From Planctomycetota bacterium (GTDB taxonomy: Bacteria > Planctomycetota > Planctomycetia > Gemmatales > HRBIN36): a DNA stretch of 64,000 bases. The position numbers and the translations under genes were made by a program. A model generated the notes under the pieces. It saw nothing but the letters and a program-made list of their open reading frames with translations. It was not told the origin of the DNA and ran no database searches. Positions 26,464-37,921 of this stretch are shown piece by piece; position 1 is the first letter of the stretch, and each line of letters starts with the position of its first letter. The stretch covers positions 1-64,000 of the forward strand of contig JACTMY010000016.1 in the NCBI GenBank assembly GCA_014584395.1. The letters run 5' to 3'.

Positions 26464-27542
26464 TGGCAAAGGACCTGTGCATGCAGGATTCAGCGCGTGC
26501 TTTCCTCGTCGAACTGCTTCGAACCCCAAGTCCATCAGGATATGAGCGGGCCATTCAGGACGTCGTGCGGCGCTGGGCCAGCGCCTATGCCGACGAAGTC
26601 CGGACGGATCGCCATGGCAACGTGATCGCCGCGAGGAATCCTGGCGCCGAGCCGAGGATCATGCTCGCGGGGCATTGCGATCAGATCGCGCTCATGGTGC
26701 AGTACATCGACGACAGCGGCTATCTGTACGTCCAACCCATGGGAGGTTGGGACATGCAGATTTTGTTGGGGCAAAATTTGACCGTGTGGTCGAGCAAGGC
26801 AGGGGCGCTGCCCGCGGTGGTGGCGCGCCGTGCTCCTCATCTCATGACGGCCGAAGAGAAGAAAAAAGTCCCTGACTTCATGGATATCTGGGTCGATATT
26901 GGCGCCAAGGATGGAGCGGAAGCGGAAACACTTGTCAACGTCGGGGATACGGTGACCCTGGCCTTGGGGCATCGCGAACTGCGCAACGCCCTGATCTCTG
27001 GCCCGGGCATGGATGACAAGGTCGGGGTTTGGGTGGTTATGGAAGCCTTGAGGAGGTTGCATGGGAAACAACTCCAGGCCAGCGTCTATTGCGTCTCCAC
27101 CGTTCAGGAGGAGATCGGCCTGCGCGGAGCGACGACCAGCGCCTATGGGATTCACCCCACCGTGGGCATTGCCGTGGATGTGACCCATGCCACGGACACG
27201 CCCGGCAACGACAAGAAGCAGATTGGCCAAGCCAAGTTGGGGAAAGGCCCCGTCATCGTCCGTGGTCCGAACATCAATCCCGTCGTCTTTGAACGGCTGA
27301 AAGTGGTCAGCGAGCAACATGCGATCAACGTTCAGATCAAGTCAGCGCCCCGGGCCACGGGGACGGATGCCAATGCCATTCAATTGGCCAGGGACGGCGT
27401 TGCCACGGGGCTGGTGGGCATTCCGAACCGCTATATGCACAGTCCCGTCGAAATGGTGAACACCAATGACTTGGACCAGGCAGCAGAACTCCTGGCCCAA
27501 TTTTGCTTGACCGCCGATGCGCAGGTTGATTGGACGCCATAA
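26463..27542 (+). CDS. M42-family dinuclear zinc aminopeptidase
   Basis: 359 residues, typical of M42 glutamyl aminopeptidase/deblocking peptidases (older name: endoglucanase M). The metal-binding and catalytic residues are all present: His in LAGHCDQIALMV, bridging Asp in PGMDDKVG, catalytic Glu pair in TVQEEIGLRGA, Asp in AVDVTHATD and His in RYMHSPVEMV. It removes N-terminal residues from peptides as a large cytoplasmic self-compartmentalised assembly. The ATG is embedded in the upstream stop (TAATG), so translation is coupled to the secreted TPR protein although the two act in different places. Confidence 0.92.
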   Translation: MAKDLCMQDSARAFLVELLRTPSPSGYERAIQDVVRRWASAYADEVRTDRHGNVIAARNPGAEPRIMLAGHCDQIALMVQYIDDSGYLYVQPMGGWDMQILLGQNLTVWSSKAGALPAVVARRAPHLMTAEEKKKVPDFMDIWVDIGAKDGAEAETLVNVGDTVTLALGHRELRNALISGPGMDDKVGVWVVMEALRRLHGKQLQASVYCVSTVQEEIGLRGATTSAYGIHPTVGIAVDVTHATDTPGNDKKQIGQAKLGKGPVIVRGPNINPVVFERLKVVSEQHAINVQIKSAPRATGTDANAIQLARDGVATGLVGIPNRYMHSPVEMVNTNDLDQAAELLAQFCLTADAQVDWTP

Positions 27543-27658
27543 AAACGGGCTTGCGCACGACGATTTGTTCCGAAGTCTTTATATCATAGCACTTTAGCGA
27601 CATCCTAAAAATGGGCAGCAAGGCTTCCAAGTTGCCGTAAATGGGCTAAAATAGAAGC

Positions 27659-27703
27659 AATCGCAAATCCAAGAGGGCTTTCTCCCTCCCATGATTTGCG
27701 ATT
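27659..27703 (+). terminator. Two-step hairpin between the M42 peptidase and greA
   Basis: A perfect 11-base inverted repeat, AATCGCAAATC (27659-27669) and GATTTGCGATT (27693-27703), encloses a second hairpin GAGGG-6-CCCTC. It is followed by the T-rich TTCTGTTTGATCC. It can act as a terminator for the upstream operon or as an attenuator in the greA leader. Confidence 0.6.
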
Positions 27704-27778
27704 TCTGTTTGATCCTTCTTCAGCGATGCCTCCATGGGATGCATCAGCAAATGGTGGCCAACGTTCCAGGATAAGCCA

Positions 27779-28261
27779 ATGAGTGATACATCGCGGATTC
27801 CGATGACCAAGGAAGGTTATGACAAATTGAAGGCGGAACTGGACCGCATGAACAACATCGAAATGGTGGAGGTCGCCAAACGCATCGCTGCTGCCCGAGA
27901 GATGGGCGATTTGCGAGAGAATGCGGAATATCATGCGGCCCGTGAAAATCAGGGCTTGTTGCAAGCGAAGATCGACTCCTTGCGGGATCGACTGAGCCGG
28001 GCTGAAATCGTCGACACCGGGTCATTGCCGATGGACCAGGTGGTCCTCGGGGCCAAAGTGCGGGTGCTTGAGCTGAATCATGACGAGGAAGAGATCTTCC
28101 ATTTTGTCAGCCCGGGCGAGGATGACCTCAACGATAATCGCATTCTCTTAAACAGCCCGATCGGTCTGGCCATGGCGGGCAAAAAAGTCGGGGAGATTTG
28201 TGAGGTTCAAGTCCCCATCGGAACTTTACGATATCAGATAAAAGAGATTTCCTTTTCGTGA
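27779..28261 (+). CDS. greA: Transcription elongation factor GreA
   Basis: 160 residues from the ATG at 27779, the normal length. The N-terminal antiparallel coiled coil contains the acidic tip segment AAREMGDLRENAEYHAARE (about 38-56), whose Asp and Glu support RNA cleavage in the polymerase channel. The C-terminal FKBP-like domain has LGAKVRVLELNHDEE and SPIGLAMAGKKVGE. GreA rescues backtracked RNA polymerase by stimulating 3' transcript cleavage. A strong hairpin lies 75 bases upstream in the leader. Confidence 0.96.
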   Translation: MSDTSRIPMTKEGYDKLKAELDRMNNIEMVEVAKRIAAAREMGDLRENAEYHAARENQGLLQAKIDSLRDRLSRAEIVDTGSLPMDQVVLGAKVRVLELNHDEEEIFHFVSPGEDDLNDNRILLNSPIGLAMAGKKVGEICEVQVPIGTLRYQIKEISFS

Positions 28262-28350
28262 AGATTAGGGTATGAATATAAGATGAAGCCATAAGAAATG
28301 GAGGCGAGTCGCCCTTCGCATTCTATCTGAGCCGCTTCCGAGTTTGGGGA

Positions 28351-28908
28351 ATGCCGTTGCACGTAGCTCCGATGCATAGTGTGCATCTCGAATGCCCACG
28401 GAAAGAAGCCTTCCGTGCCGCCAGGGAAGCTCTGTTCAATGCTTGTGGCGAACACACCGTGCAACTCTCCGCTTCCGACCTGCAATCCGCCCTGGCCGTC
28501 TTCTCGAACAAGAACGCCGAACCAAGAACTCCCGAAGTCCAACCTCCTGCCGACCCGGCTAGCCTGCCGTGCGTGGTGTTAAATCAGACACAAACCAGAA
28601 TCCTAAAAATTGGCCATAATACCATTGGCCGCATGGCGGATAATGACATCGTCAGCAATGATGGGTTCATGTCCCGAAGGCATTGCGCGATTTTGGTTCA
28701 CTCTAACTTGGTTTGCGAGTTGCACGATCTGGCTTCCAAGAATGGAACCTTCCTTAACGGCATTCGGATCAAGTCGCCCGTCGTGCTCAAGCCTGGCGAC
28801 GTGATCCAGTTGGGAGACGTCCGCATCGTCTTCACGGGAACGGAAGTCGTTTCCCCCCTCCCCAAGGCCGAAGTCAAGGACCAAACGTGCGTCCTGCCTG
28901 AAAGCTGA
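28351..28908 (+). CDS. FHA-domain protein
   Basis: 185 residues. The first ~60 form a short helical region (CPRKEAFRAAREALFNACGE); residues ~80-170 are a forkhead-associated domain with all binding signatures: NTIGRMADNDIV, SRRHCAIL (the Ser-x-x-His phosphothreonine pocket) and SKNGTFLNGIRI. FHA domains bind phosphothreonine peptides, so this is a likely reader of the Ser/Thr kinases found in the window. No signal peptide or membrane helix. It follows greA by about 90 bases in the same direction. Partner unknown. Confidence 0.88.
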   Translation: MPLHVAPMHSVHLECPRKEAFRAAREALFNACGEHTVQLSASDLQSALAVFSNKNAEPRTPEVQPPADPASLPCVVLNQTQTRILKIGHNTIGRMADNDIVSNDGFMSRRHCAILVHSNLVCELHDLASKNGTFLNGIRIKSPVVLKPGDVIQLGDVRIVFTGTEVVSPLPKAEVKDQTCVLPES

Positions 28909-29069
28909 AGCGTCCCTCAAGGATCTCCTTTCTTCCCTATGGGCGCGAACCGGGCCGCGGCGAATCCATCTTGTAAGCAGGATGCCGCCGGGGTATGTTG
29001 GTATCCACATGTAAAGTTGAACACATCGCCTTGGTTGCGCGTGGATTATTATTCGAATAGGGTGGCGTC

Positions 29070-30011
29070 GTGAGTTCCGCGAACCTTTGTCGCTACATTC
29101 ATGACGATCTCAAGCTCAAACTTGAAGCGGGCATTGGCGTGCCCGTGCCTTGGACATTGGCGAACTTGGCTCAACTTTATCAAGTGAGCTTGATGCCGGT
29201 GCGCATGGCGGTGAATCAACTGGTCGAGGAGAAGTTTCTCAACAAACTGCCTAACGGTCGGGTTTGCATCAACTGGGAAAAATACGGCACGATTCCGCAT
29301 GACCAAGTGGCCAAGGTGATCGTTGCACCGCCCACCAACTGGTTTAAGATCGTCACGGACGACATTTATTTACACAGCTTGAGGCAAAAGCCGCGCGTCA
29401 TGCGCATCGACGCCACCGCCAAGCAATTTGGCATCAGCAAGTCCTTGGTTCATAGCATTTTTCATCGCTTGGCGGGCATCGGCTTGTTGCAACACGAGCC
29501 GCGGCGCGGTTGGCTAACGCGTTCCTTTGACGTGAACGATTTGGACTCCTTTCTCCAAACGCGGGAACTGATCGAACTTCAAGCGCTGGACCTGGTTCGA
29601 GACAAGCTCGACCGGACTTGCCTGGAAAGGTTATTGGTCAAAAACAGCCCGCTGCCGGGGCAACCCCTCATTTTCGACAATAGCTTGCATCGCTATTGGA
29701 TAGATTTGTCCGGCAATCCGTATTTCATTGAGTTCTTTGATCGGCATGGCAAATACTTCAATACCCTGTTGGAATACGCGGAGCTGAAGGATGATTTGAA
29801 GGAAGAACTGGCTGCGCAGCATCGGATGATACTCGAAAGCATGCTGCGACGTGATTGGCGACGGGCGAAAAATTATCTCATTTTCGACATTCAACGATTA
29901 AGGCCCATCCTGGTGGAAACGCTTCAGCGAATCAATGAACCCGCTCCCGCCCCCGACTCAGTGCATGGCCTCCACATGGAGGTGAAGCCCGTTTCATTCA
30001 GGGCAAACTGA
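29070..30011 (+). CDS. GntR-type transcriptional regulator with two winged-helix domains and FCD-like C-terminus
   Basis: 313 residues from a GTG. A first GntR-like winged helix spans about 1-75 (TLANLAQLYQVSLMPVRMAV, LVEEKFLNKLPNGRV). A second, unusual one spans about 100-150 (ATAKQFGISKSLVHSIFHRL, GLLQHEPRRGWL). The C-terminal helical part (about 155-300, with FLQTRELIELQALDLVRDKL and EELAAQHRMILESMLRRDW) looks like an FCD ligand-binding domain with loosely conserved metal residues. It probably controls a metabolic operon in response to a small acid; no operator or target is evident. The tRNA gene follows on the opposite strand. Confidence 0.8.
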   Translation: MSSANLCRYIHDDLKLKLEAGIGVPVPWTLANLAQLYQVSLMPVRMAVNQLVEEKFLNKLPNGRVCINWEKYGTIPHDQVAKVIVAPPTNWFKIVTDDIYLHSLRQKPRVMRIDATAKQFGISKSLVHSIFHRLAGIGLLQHEPRRGWLTRSFDVNDLDSFLQTRELIELQALDLVRDKLDRTCLERLLVKNSPLPGQPLIFDNSLHRYWIDLSGNPYFIEFFDRHGKYFNTLLEYAELKDDLKEELAAQHRMILESMLRRDWRRAKNYLIFDIQRLRPILVETLQRINEPAPAPDSVHGLHMEVKPVSFRAN

Positions 30012-30016
30012 GAGAA

Positions 30017-30090
30017 TACGCCCGGAGGGACTCGAACCCCCAACCGGTGGATTAGAAATCCACTGCTCTATCCGATTGAGCTACGGGCGC
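30017..30090 (-). tRNA. tRNA-Arg (anticodon TCT)
   Basis: A complete cloverleaf of 74 nt: acceptor GCGCCCG, D-arm GCTC...GAGC, anticodon stem GTGGA/TCCAC with loop TTTCTAA (anticodon TCT), T-arm loop TTCGAGT, and discriminator A. The first acceptor pair is G-U (pairing with CGGGCGT), the other six are Watson-Crick. CCA is not encoded. It reads AGA codons, rare in this GC-rich genome. Confidence 0.97.
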
Positions 30091-30141
30091 TGAACAAGAA
30101 TGGTTCCAAACGTGGGCGGCTCCTCTGCATTTTAAGCGACG

Positions 30142-31002
30142 TTACTTGTCTTTCAACAGACGATGCAACAGGGACAGGTTGATCGCATCCCAGGACTGCC
30201 CCGCGCGTTCGCCCTTGGGTGTTTCCAGGATCATGGGGCGGTCTTGAAATCGTCGATCCCGCACGAGATGGCGGAATGCTTCCTGTCCCAGGCAGCCATG
30301 GCCGAGATGAGCATGCCGATCCACGCGGCTGCCCAGGGGTTTGACGCTGTCATTGAGGTGAAACATCCGCAGCCGGTCCAGCCCGATCCATTGGTCGAAT
30401 TCCCTGATGGTTCGCAGATACTCCTTGCGCGGCGCCAGAGGATAACCTGCCGCAAAGACGTGGCAGGTGTCGAGACAGATGGCGACGTTTTGCGGATGTT
30501 TCAGCCGAGCCAGAATGCCCGCCAGGTGCTCGAAGCGATGGCCAATGCTGCGGCCTTGACCCGCGGTGGTCTCCAGCAATAGGTGGGTTGGGGTTGAGCC
30601 GACTTGTTTCATGCACGCCTTGACGCCCTGTGCCACTCGATCCAGCGCTGCTTCCCATTGATCATCGCTGGCCACGCCAGGATGAACCACAAGGAAATCC
30701 AATCCCAAGCGATCCGCTCTTTCCCATTCGATGGCCAAAGCATCCACGGACCGCTGATGAAGGACCGGATCTTTCGTGGCCAGGTTCAGGAGGTAAGCCG
30801 CGTGGGCGGCCGTGAACGCGATTTGATGTTCCCGCCGTTTGCCGTGAAAGTGATCGACCATCTCCTGGGTCAGCGGGGCGGCGCGCCATTGGCGATTGCT
30901 CTTCGTGAAAAGCTGACACGCTTCCATGCCGAGGCGGGCGGCGGCGTCAAGAGCGTTGGCGGGTTCTCCCGCCGCGGACATGTGAGCGCCGAAAAACGGC
31001 AT
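30142..31002 (-). CDS. nfo: Endonuclease IV (deoxyribonuclease IV)
   Basis: 286 residues, normal length. It cleaves DNA at abasic sites in base-excision repair. A TIM-barrel with three zinc ions is indicated by the starting motif FFGAHMSAAGEPANAL (metal His), the conserved FTKSNRQW, VVHPGVASD, LLETTAGQG, ICLDTCHVFAAGYPL and FHLNDSVKPLGSRVDRHAHLGHG. No membrane or export signal. It precedes, on the same strand, a gene for a secreted protein 35 bases upstream, but no functional connection is evident. Together with the AlkA-type glycosylase at 16651 it gives two steps of one repair pathway. Confidence 0.95.
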   Translation of the reverse strand: MPFFGAHMSAAGEPANALDAAARLGMEACQLFTKSNRQWRAAPLTQEMVDHFHGKRREHQIAFTAAHAAYLLNLATKDPVLHQRSVDALAIEWERADRLGLDFLVVHPGVASDDQWEAALDRVAQGVKACMKQVGSTPTHLLLETTAGQGRSIGHRFEHLAGILARLKHPQNVAICLDTCHVFAAGYPLAPRKEYLRTIREFDQWIGLDRLRMFHLNDSVKPLGSRVDRHAHLGHGCLGQEAFRHLVRDRRFQDRPMILETPKGERAGQSWDAINLSLLHRLLKDK

Positions 31003-31037
31003 GAGCCAATCCTGAAGCCAAGCGTTGGGACCAAAAC

Positions 31038-32069
31038 TTAGGGAGATTTGCCTGGACCACGGTCGGGAGCGACGTCCAGCTTGCGAAAGCGGCTCAACTC
31101 CGACTCACGCTTGCTCATCAACTCGATGCGCTGCTTGAGGAGTTGACCATAATTCAATTCCTTGAAGGTAAGTTGCTTCTCCTGGTCGTTCAATTGGATC
31201 ATGGACTGCAGCTCGGGTTCCGTAATCTGCCGCGGCATGCTCCATTCCCAAAGCGACAACCGTTCGAGGTAGCCTTCATACTTGATGGGGCCCCACCATT
31301 CGGCCCGGCGCGGGAACAAGGTTTGGCGATCCAGATAAAGCCGGCATTCCCGGGGGAAGAAGGTGAAGCTTTGTCGCCGGTCCCACTGTTCGCGTTCATT
31401 GGGCACGTGGGCTTCCTCGCCGGGCTTTTTTACAGGGGCGAGCACATCGAGCACTTCCTTGTTCCAGGTGCCAACGAGCAGGTAACATTCCACCTTTTGT
31501 CCGTCTGGCAACGTCAAGGTTTCGATCGTGGCCGGCTTGAACTGCATGTGTTTTTGCAAGTCTTGTATGGTGGGGCGCAGGCCGTGGAACCCATGTTCCG
31601 TATCGATGTCGAAGCGAAGCTGCTTCGCTTTGTCCACATCCAGGTTGGTTTTGCCCAATTCGACCAGCTTGATCTCTTCGTCCATGTCCGTGATGCGGTA
31701 GGTTTCGGCCTGGGTCACATCGCCCAGGTTTGAAATTCGCCAAATGGTGGTCCCATCGCCGATGATCTTGGTGAGGACTTTGATGGTGCCTTGTGCGCTT
31801 TCCGCTTCATAGCGCACCCGCCTTTGGGGGGCAACGATGGACCGCGCTTTCAACGACGTGGCCAGCCCAGGAGTCCGCGTCCACTGCGTGTAGTGTACTT
31901 CATAGAGGGAGAGCTTCTCCAAATGGGCGATGCATTGGTTGAGTAAATCTTGGGGATTGAGGGAAGTTGTTGAGCTTGGTAAAGACGTGGAAGGGGGTTG
32001 CTGATAAGTCGCCAGGGAGATGGAAGGACAAAAAGCCAAGATGAAGAGCAGCATCATTCGTGTGGACAT
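31038..32069 (-). CDS. Secreted LolA-like protein of unknown function
   Basis: 343 residues with a signal peptide (MSTRMMLLFILAFCPSISLA). The mature part begins with a Ser/Thr/Pro-rich linker and LLNQCIAHLEKLSLYEVHYTQ, then beta-rich sequence such as SIVAPQRRVRYEAESAQGTI and GDGTTIWRISNLGD. This pattern, a helix followed by a half-barrel with a repeated 'region described by how treated substrate' appearance, resembles LolA-fold proteins and DUF1571-like planctomycete proteins; I cannot distinguish them by eye. The C-terminal ~60 residues are charged and helical. It is transcribed in the same direction as nfo and ends 35 bases before it. Confidence 0.65.
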   Translation of the reverse strand: MSTRMMLLFILAFCPSISLATYQQPPSTSLPSSTTSLNPQDLLNQCIAHLEKLSLYEVHYTQWTRTPGLATSLKARSIVAPQRRVRYEAESAQGTIKVLTKIIGDGTTIWRISNLGDVTQAETYRITDMDEEIKLVELGKTNLDVDKAKQLRFDIDTEHGFHGLRPTIQDLQKHMQFKPATIETLTLPDGQKVECYLLVGTWNKEVLDVLAPVKKPGEEAHVPNEREQWDRRQSFTFFPRECRLYLDRQTLFPRRAEWWGPIKYEGYLERLSLWEWSMPRQITEPELQSMIQLNDQEKQLTFKELNYGQLLKQRIELMSKRESELSRFRKLDVAPDRGPGKSP

Positions 32070-32264
32070 GGGTGGTTTCTTCCGAATTTGACGAAAGAAG
32101 CTTACGGGATATGCCGAGTATACAGTTTAGACGACCACGACGACAAGCGCTATGGTCAGGGGTTTCTACACGCTTACCAAGGTTCCAGCTTACCGGCCCA
32201 GGGGAAAGTGGCCAGGTCGAAAACGACGTGAGCAGGGGCCGTAGGCCGTGGCGAGGGGATGAAT

Positions 32265-33308
32265 ATGAAACGGACTGCGGGTTGGTTGATCACTTTGGCT
32301 GCGGCCAGCGGTTGCGTGGCCACGGATTCGAGCTACTATCGAGGCCCGATGGGTCACGGTGGCATGACGTCGGCACCGGCCATGGCCGGCGCCGTCGGAC
32401 CTTGGGGCGAGCCGGTCGGCGGCGGGGCCGCGATGGCCAGCATGCCGCCGCACGCGATGGCGGCGCAAATGGGCATGCCACCGGAAGTGTTCCAAGCCAC
32501 GATGATGGGGCAAGGCGGCCAAGTCATGCAGGCCCATTACATGGCCGGCATGGCGGCGGGCGGCATTGTGCCCGCTCAATGCTGCGTGGGTGGCGGCATG
32601 GGCGCGGGCATGGGCGGCGGTGCGGGCAATAATGGCGGCGCCTATGTCACGCAGCGAACGCAGGTTCGCTTTGCCGGTCCCGCGGGCGCCAAGATTGGTT
32701 GGCACGTGGCGACGGGCGGTCAGGGCGTGGCCACGCACATGATGGATGTGCCCAGCCGGTTTAACTTCCTGCAAGCCTCCATCTATCGACTGAAACTCTC
32801 GGACATCCCCGGCCGTCAAGGTCTGGAGCTGTATCCAACGATCGAAGTCGTGCCGAGCAATGCCAAGACGGATGCGTTCCTCGCGCATAATTACGTCCCG
32901 GTGGAATTCAGCGATGAAGACTTCGATCAAGTGATGTCGGGGAATTTCATCACGAAGGTGATCTATCTGCCCGACGCGGCCTATCAATCGCAGGCCGTGG
33001 GCGGCCCCGAAGAAATCAGCTCGACGCGGCTGGAACCCGGCGTGGATCCGATTGCCGAAGCCCAGCGCCGCGGCCACATCCTGCTGATCATTCGCGTCGG
33101 CGGCATCGATCTGGAAGCGCGCAACACGCCGCCGCTGTCGGCTCCCGCGGATGGCGGAGCGCTGATGGACATGCCGGTGATGCCGAACATGCCCATGCCG
33201 CCAGCGCCAGTGATGCCTGCCGGGCACGTTTCGGGAAGCAAGCCCCGCGTCGGGTTGCTGAACAGTTCGACGCCGGTCTTTCCGCAAACGGCAATCCCCG
33301 TGAAGTAA
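32265..33308 (+). CDS. Gly/Met-rich putative lipoprotein
   Basis: 347 residues from the ATG at 32265, six bases after GAGGGG; the ATG at 32259 sits too close to that site. The N-terminus MKRTAGWLITLAAASGCVAT resembles a lipoprotein signal with Cys as the modified residue, though Ala at the -3 position is not ideal. Residues ~25-125 are extremely rich in Gly, Met and Ala (GGMGAGMGGGAGNNGG and similar). A conserved globular part follows (about 130-270) with VRFAGPAGAKIGWHVATGG and FNFLQASIYRLKLSDIPG. A Pro/Met-rich tail closes the protein. I recognise no family. It precedes a DUF11-type secreted protein and likely shares its operon. Confidence 0.7.
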   Translation: MKRTAGWLITLAAASGCVATDSSYYRGPMGHGGMTSAPAMAGAVGPWGEPVGGGAAMASMPPHAMAAQMGMPPEVFQATMMGQGGQVMQAHYMAGMAAGGIVPAQCCVGGGMGAGMGGGAGNNGGAYVTQRTQVRFAGPAGAKIGWHVATGGQGVATHMMDVPSRFNFLQASIYRLKLSDIPGRQGLELYPTIEVVPSNAKTDAFLAHNYVPVEFSDEDFDQVMSGNFITKVIYLPDAAYQSQAVGGPEEISSTRLEPGVDPIAEAQRRGHILLIIRVGGIDLEARNTPPLSAPADGGALMDMPVMPNMPMPPAPVMPAGHVSGSKPRVGLLNSSTPVFPQTAIPVK

Positions 33309-33477
33309 CAACGTCCTGACCGCAAGGAAGGTCGAGACATCGAAACTTCGGGCGATGGGGTTTAAGTCCTGGGAATGCACGGCACACGTCGTCCCTTCCT
33401 CGGAACTTAAACCCTGTTGCTGTTCAAGAGCGTCAAGGACAGGAACTCGTGGACCGAAAGAGGGATGGTGGACGGCC

Positions 33478-34887
33478 ATGAAGCGAGCAGGGATGATCGG
33501 CCTGGGCATTGTGCTCGTGGGTTTTGTTGCCGCGGCGACCGCGCAACCGCCGATGGCAGCCGCCGCGAATGGCCCCATTTTTTATGTGAAACTGCAAGGC
33601 CGCGATGGGATGCGCGTGACCTTCTATGAAGGCCCTCAGACGAGCCGCACGGCGGCGTGCCCCGTGGTCGTTTCGCTTCGTCCCGGCTGGATTTATCGGG
33701 TCCGCTTCGACGGCGCGTCCGCCCATTCCGACGAACCGATTTACGCCAGTTTGCAAGCACGCGACGTGCTGCGCATGCCGGCGCGGGTGAAAGCCAGCGA
33801 TCATCCCGCTCCTCTTTCAATCACCACTCAAGATCATGAGCAAGTTCAGTGGGGAGCGATGGTGACCAAAGTCATCGTGCTGGAAGACCCCGAAAATGTT
33901 CTGGCGATCCCCGCGGCGGATGACGTTTCCGCCGAAGTCGAAGCCTTGCCCTCGGAACATCTCCGCGTCTTTGCGGAAAACCATGGCCGGCCCATGCTGA
34001 CCATCCGGATGGGGAGCCGCGAGCCCGATGCGTCCGAATTGAGCGGGCAAGTCGTGCCGCGCTTCACGTGCGTGGGCAACCCCATGATCGGGCCTGATGG
34101 ATTGCCCATCCTGGTGCCGCCCAAGGGTGGTGAAGAATGCGTCCGCGACGGCGGCGACGGCAAGAACCGCGTTCATTTTGGACCCAGCGGCAAGCTCCAA
34201 GGGCTGGACCCAGCGGATACCGTGGCGGAATTCACAACGGGGCAGGGGGTGCGCAAGCTGGTTATTTCCAACCCCGTCTGTGTCTATTCGCCGCGCTATG
34301 TGGTGATCCGCCAACTCGCTTCCCTTGGGCAAACCAGCACGATTTGGGAATCGGGCCAGCTCGCGCAAAACGAGAGCGGGTGGAAGCTGTTGGCCAAACA
34401 AAATCCTGAAAAAGCTAAGCAAATCGATGAGCCTGCGACCGTGCAATCGCGCGTCCGCACCAGTGCCAACATTCGCGTGGACTCTACTCAGTCGACGCGC
34501 AGGGCCGTGGGGCTCTCCGCCGTCGCTTCCATGACGGGTGTGGGCGTGGTCGAAGGCAAGGAGATTCCCAAAGTCTCCGTCTTCCTGCCCGGCGACTTCC
34601 TGATATTACAAAAGTCGGCCTCCACCGAAAGCGCCCGCGTGGGGGACGTCGTGACCTTCACCATCAAGTGCATCAACAACACGAATCAAGTCATGAACGA
34701 CGTGGCCATCGTCGACAGCCTGTCCGCGCGGTTCGAATACATTCCCGGCACGGCTCAAGCCGACAAGGAAGCTGTTTTCTTGACGCAGGATAATGAGGCG
34801 GAATCGCTAATCTTGCGGTGGGAATTGCGTGAACCGCTGGCCCCGGGGCAAACGGCTACTGTCAAGTTCCAGGTCAAGGTTCGCTAA
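33478..34887 (+). CDS. Secreted protein with C-terminal DUF11 repeat
   Basis: 469 residues from the ATG at 33478, which starts a signal peptide (MKRAGMIGLGIVLVGFVAAA then TAQPP). A frame extending to 33355 has no signal. The central ~330 residues are unrecognised but conserved-looking (LQGRDGMRVTFYEGPQ, RPGWIYRVRFDG). The last ~110 residues form a DUF11-type immunoglobulin-like module: SASTESARVGDVVTFTIKCI, NNTNQVMNDVAIVDSLSARF and APGQTATVKFQVKV. DUF11 modules are found in surface proteins of planctomycetes and other bacteria. It follows the Gly/Met-rich lipoprotein by 169 bases; both proteins carry a PG-type mature domain with similar GRDGMRVTF-like strands, so they may act together. Confidence 0.75.
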   Translation: MKRAGMIGLGIVLVGFVAAATAQPPMAAAANGPIFYVKLQGRDGMRVTFYEGPQTSRTAACPVVVSLRPGWIYRVRFDGASAHSDEPIYASLQARDVLRMPARVKASDHPAPLSITTQDHEQVQWGAMVTKVIVLEDPENVLAIPAADDVSAEVEALPSEHLRVFAENHGRPMLTIRMGSREPDASELSGQVVPRFTCVGNPMIGPDGLPILVPPKGGEECVRDGGDGKNRVHFGPSGKLQGLDPADTVAEFTTGQGVRKLVISNPVCVYSPRYVVIRQLASLGQTSTIWESGQLAQNESGWKLLAKQNPEKAKQIDEPATVQSRVRTSANIRVDSTQSTRRAVGLSAVASMTGVGVVEGKEIPKVSVFLPGDFLILQKSASTESARVGDVVTFTIKCINNTNQVMNDVAIVDSLSARFEYIPGTAQADKEAVFLTQDNEAESLILRWELREPLAPGQTATVKFQVKVR

Positions 34888-34925
34888 AGCCCTTCAGTTA
34901 ATTGATTCGCTTGAAACAACAGAAA

Positions 34926-34952
34926 CAGGCCGCCCGCGCCATCGGCGGCCTG
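34926..34952 (-). terminator. Terminator between the DUF11 gene and the convergent kinase gene
   Basis: CAGGCCGCC (34926-34934) and GGCGGCCTG (34944-34952) form a perfect 9-base stem with a 9-base loop. On the minus strand the stem is followed by TTTCTGTTGTTTC, so it fits the end of the kinase transcript; on the plus strand the T-run is shorter. Confidence 0.65.
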
Positions 34953-34985
34953 CAAGCTTTTCATGCCCCCAGCCGAAGGTGGCGT

Positions 34986-37682
<2,697 letters not shown>

Positions 37683-37921
37683 GACAATGGGTCCTTCGAC
37701 CATTTGCTTCGTCAAAATCTGCGGTCAAACGGTGGACGGTACGCAAACATTATCAATAATGTTAGATCTGGGGGCAAACGAAGAAGCCGTAAAGGTAGGA
37801 TGAAGGCGCAACCGTCGGCAATGCAACGCATACGGTTTCACAGGGGATCCCGTCAAGCCATTGGAGTTGGCCAGCGGTTGATCTCGCAGCGTACTTGACG
37901 TTCGCTCGAAGTGAGTTGAAA

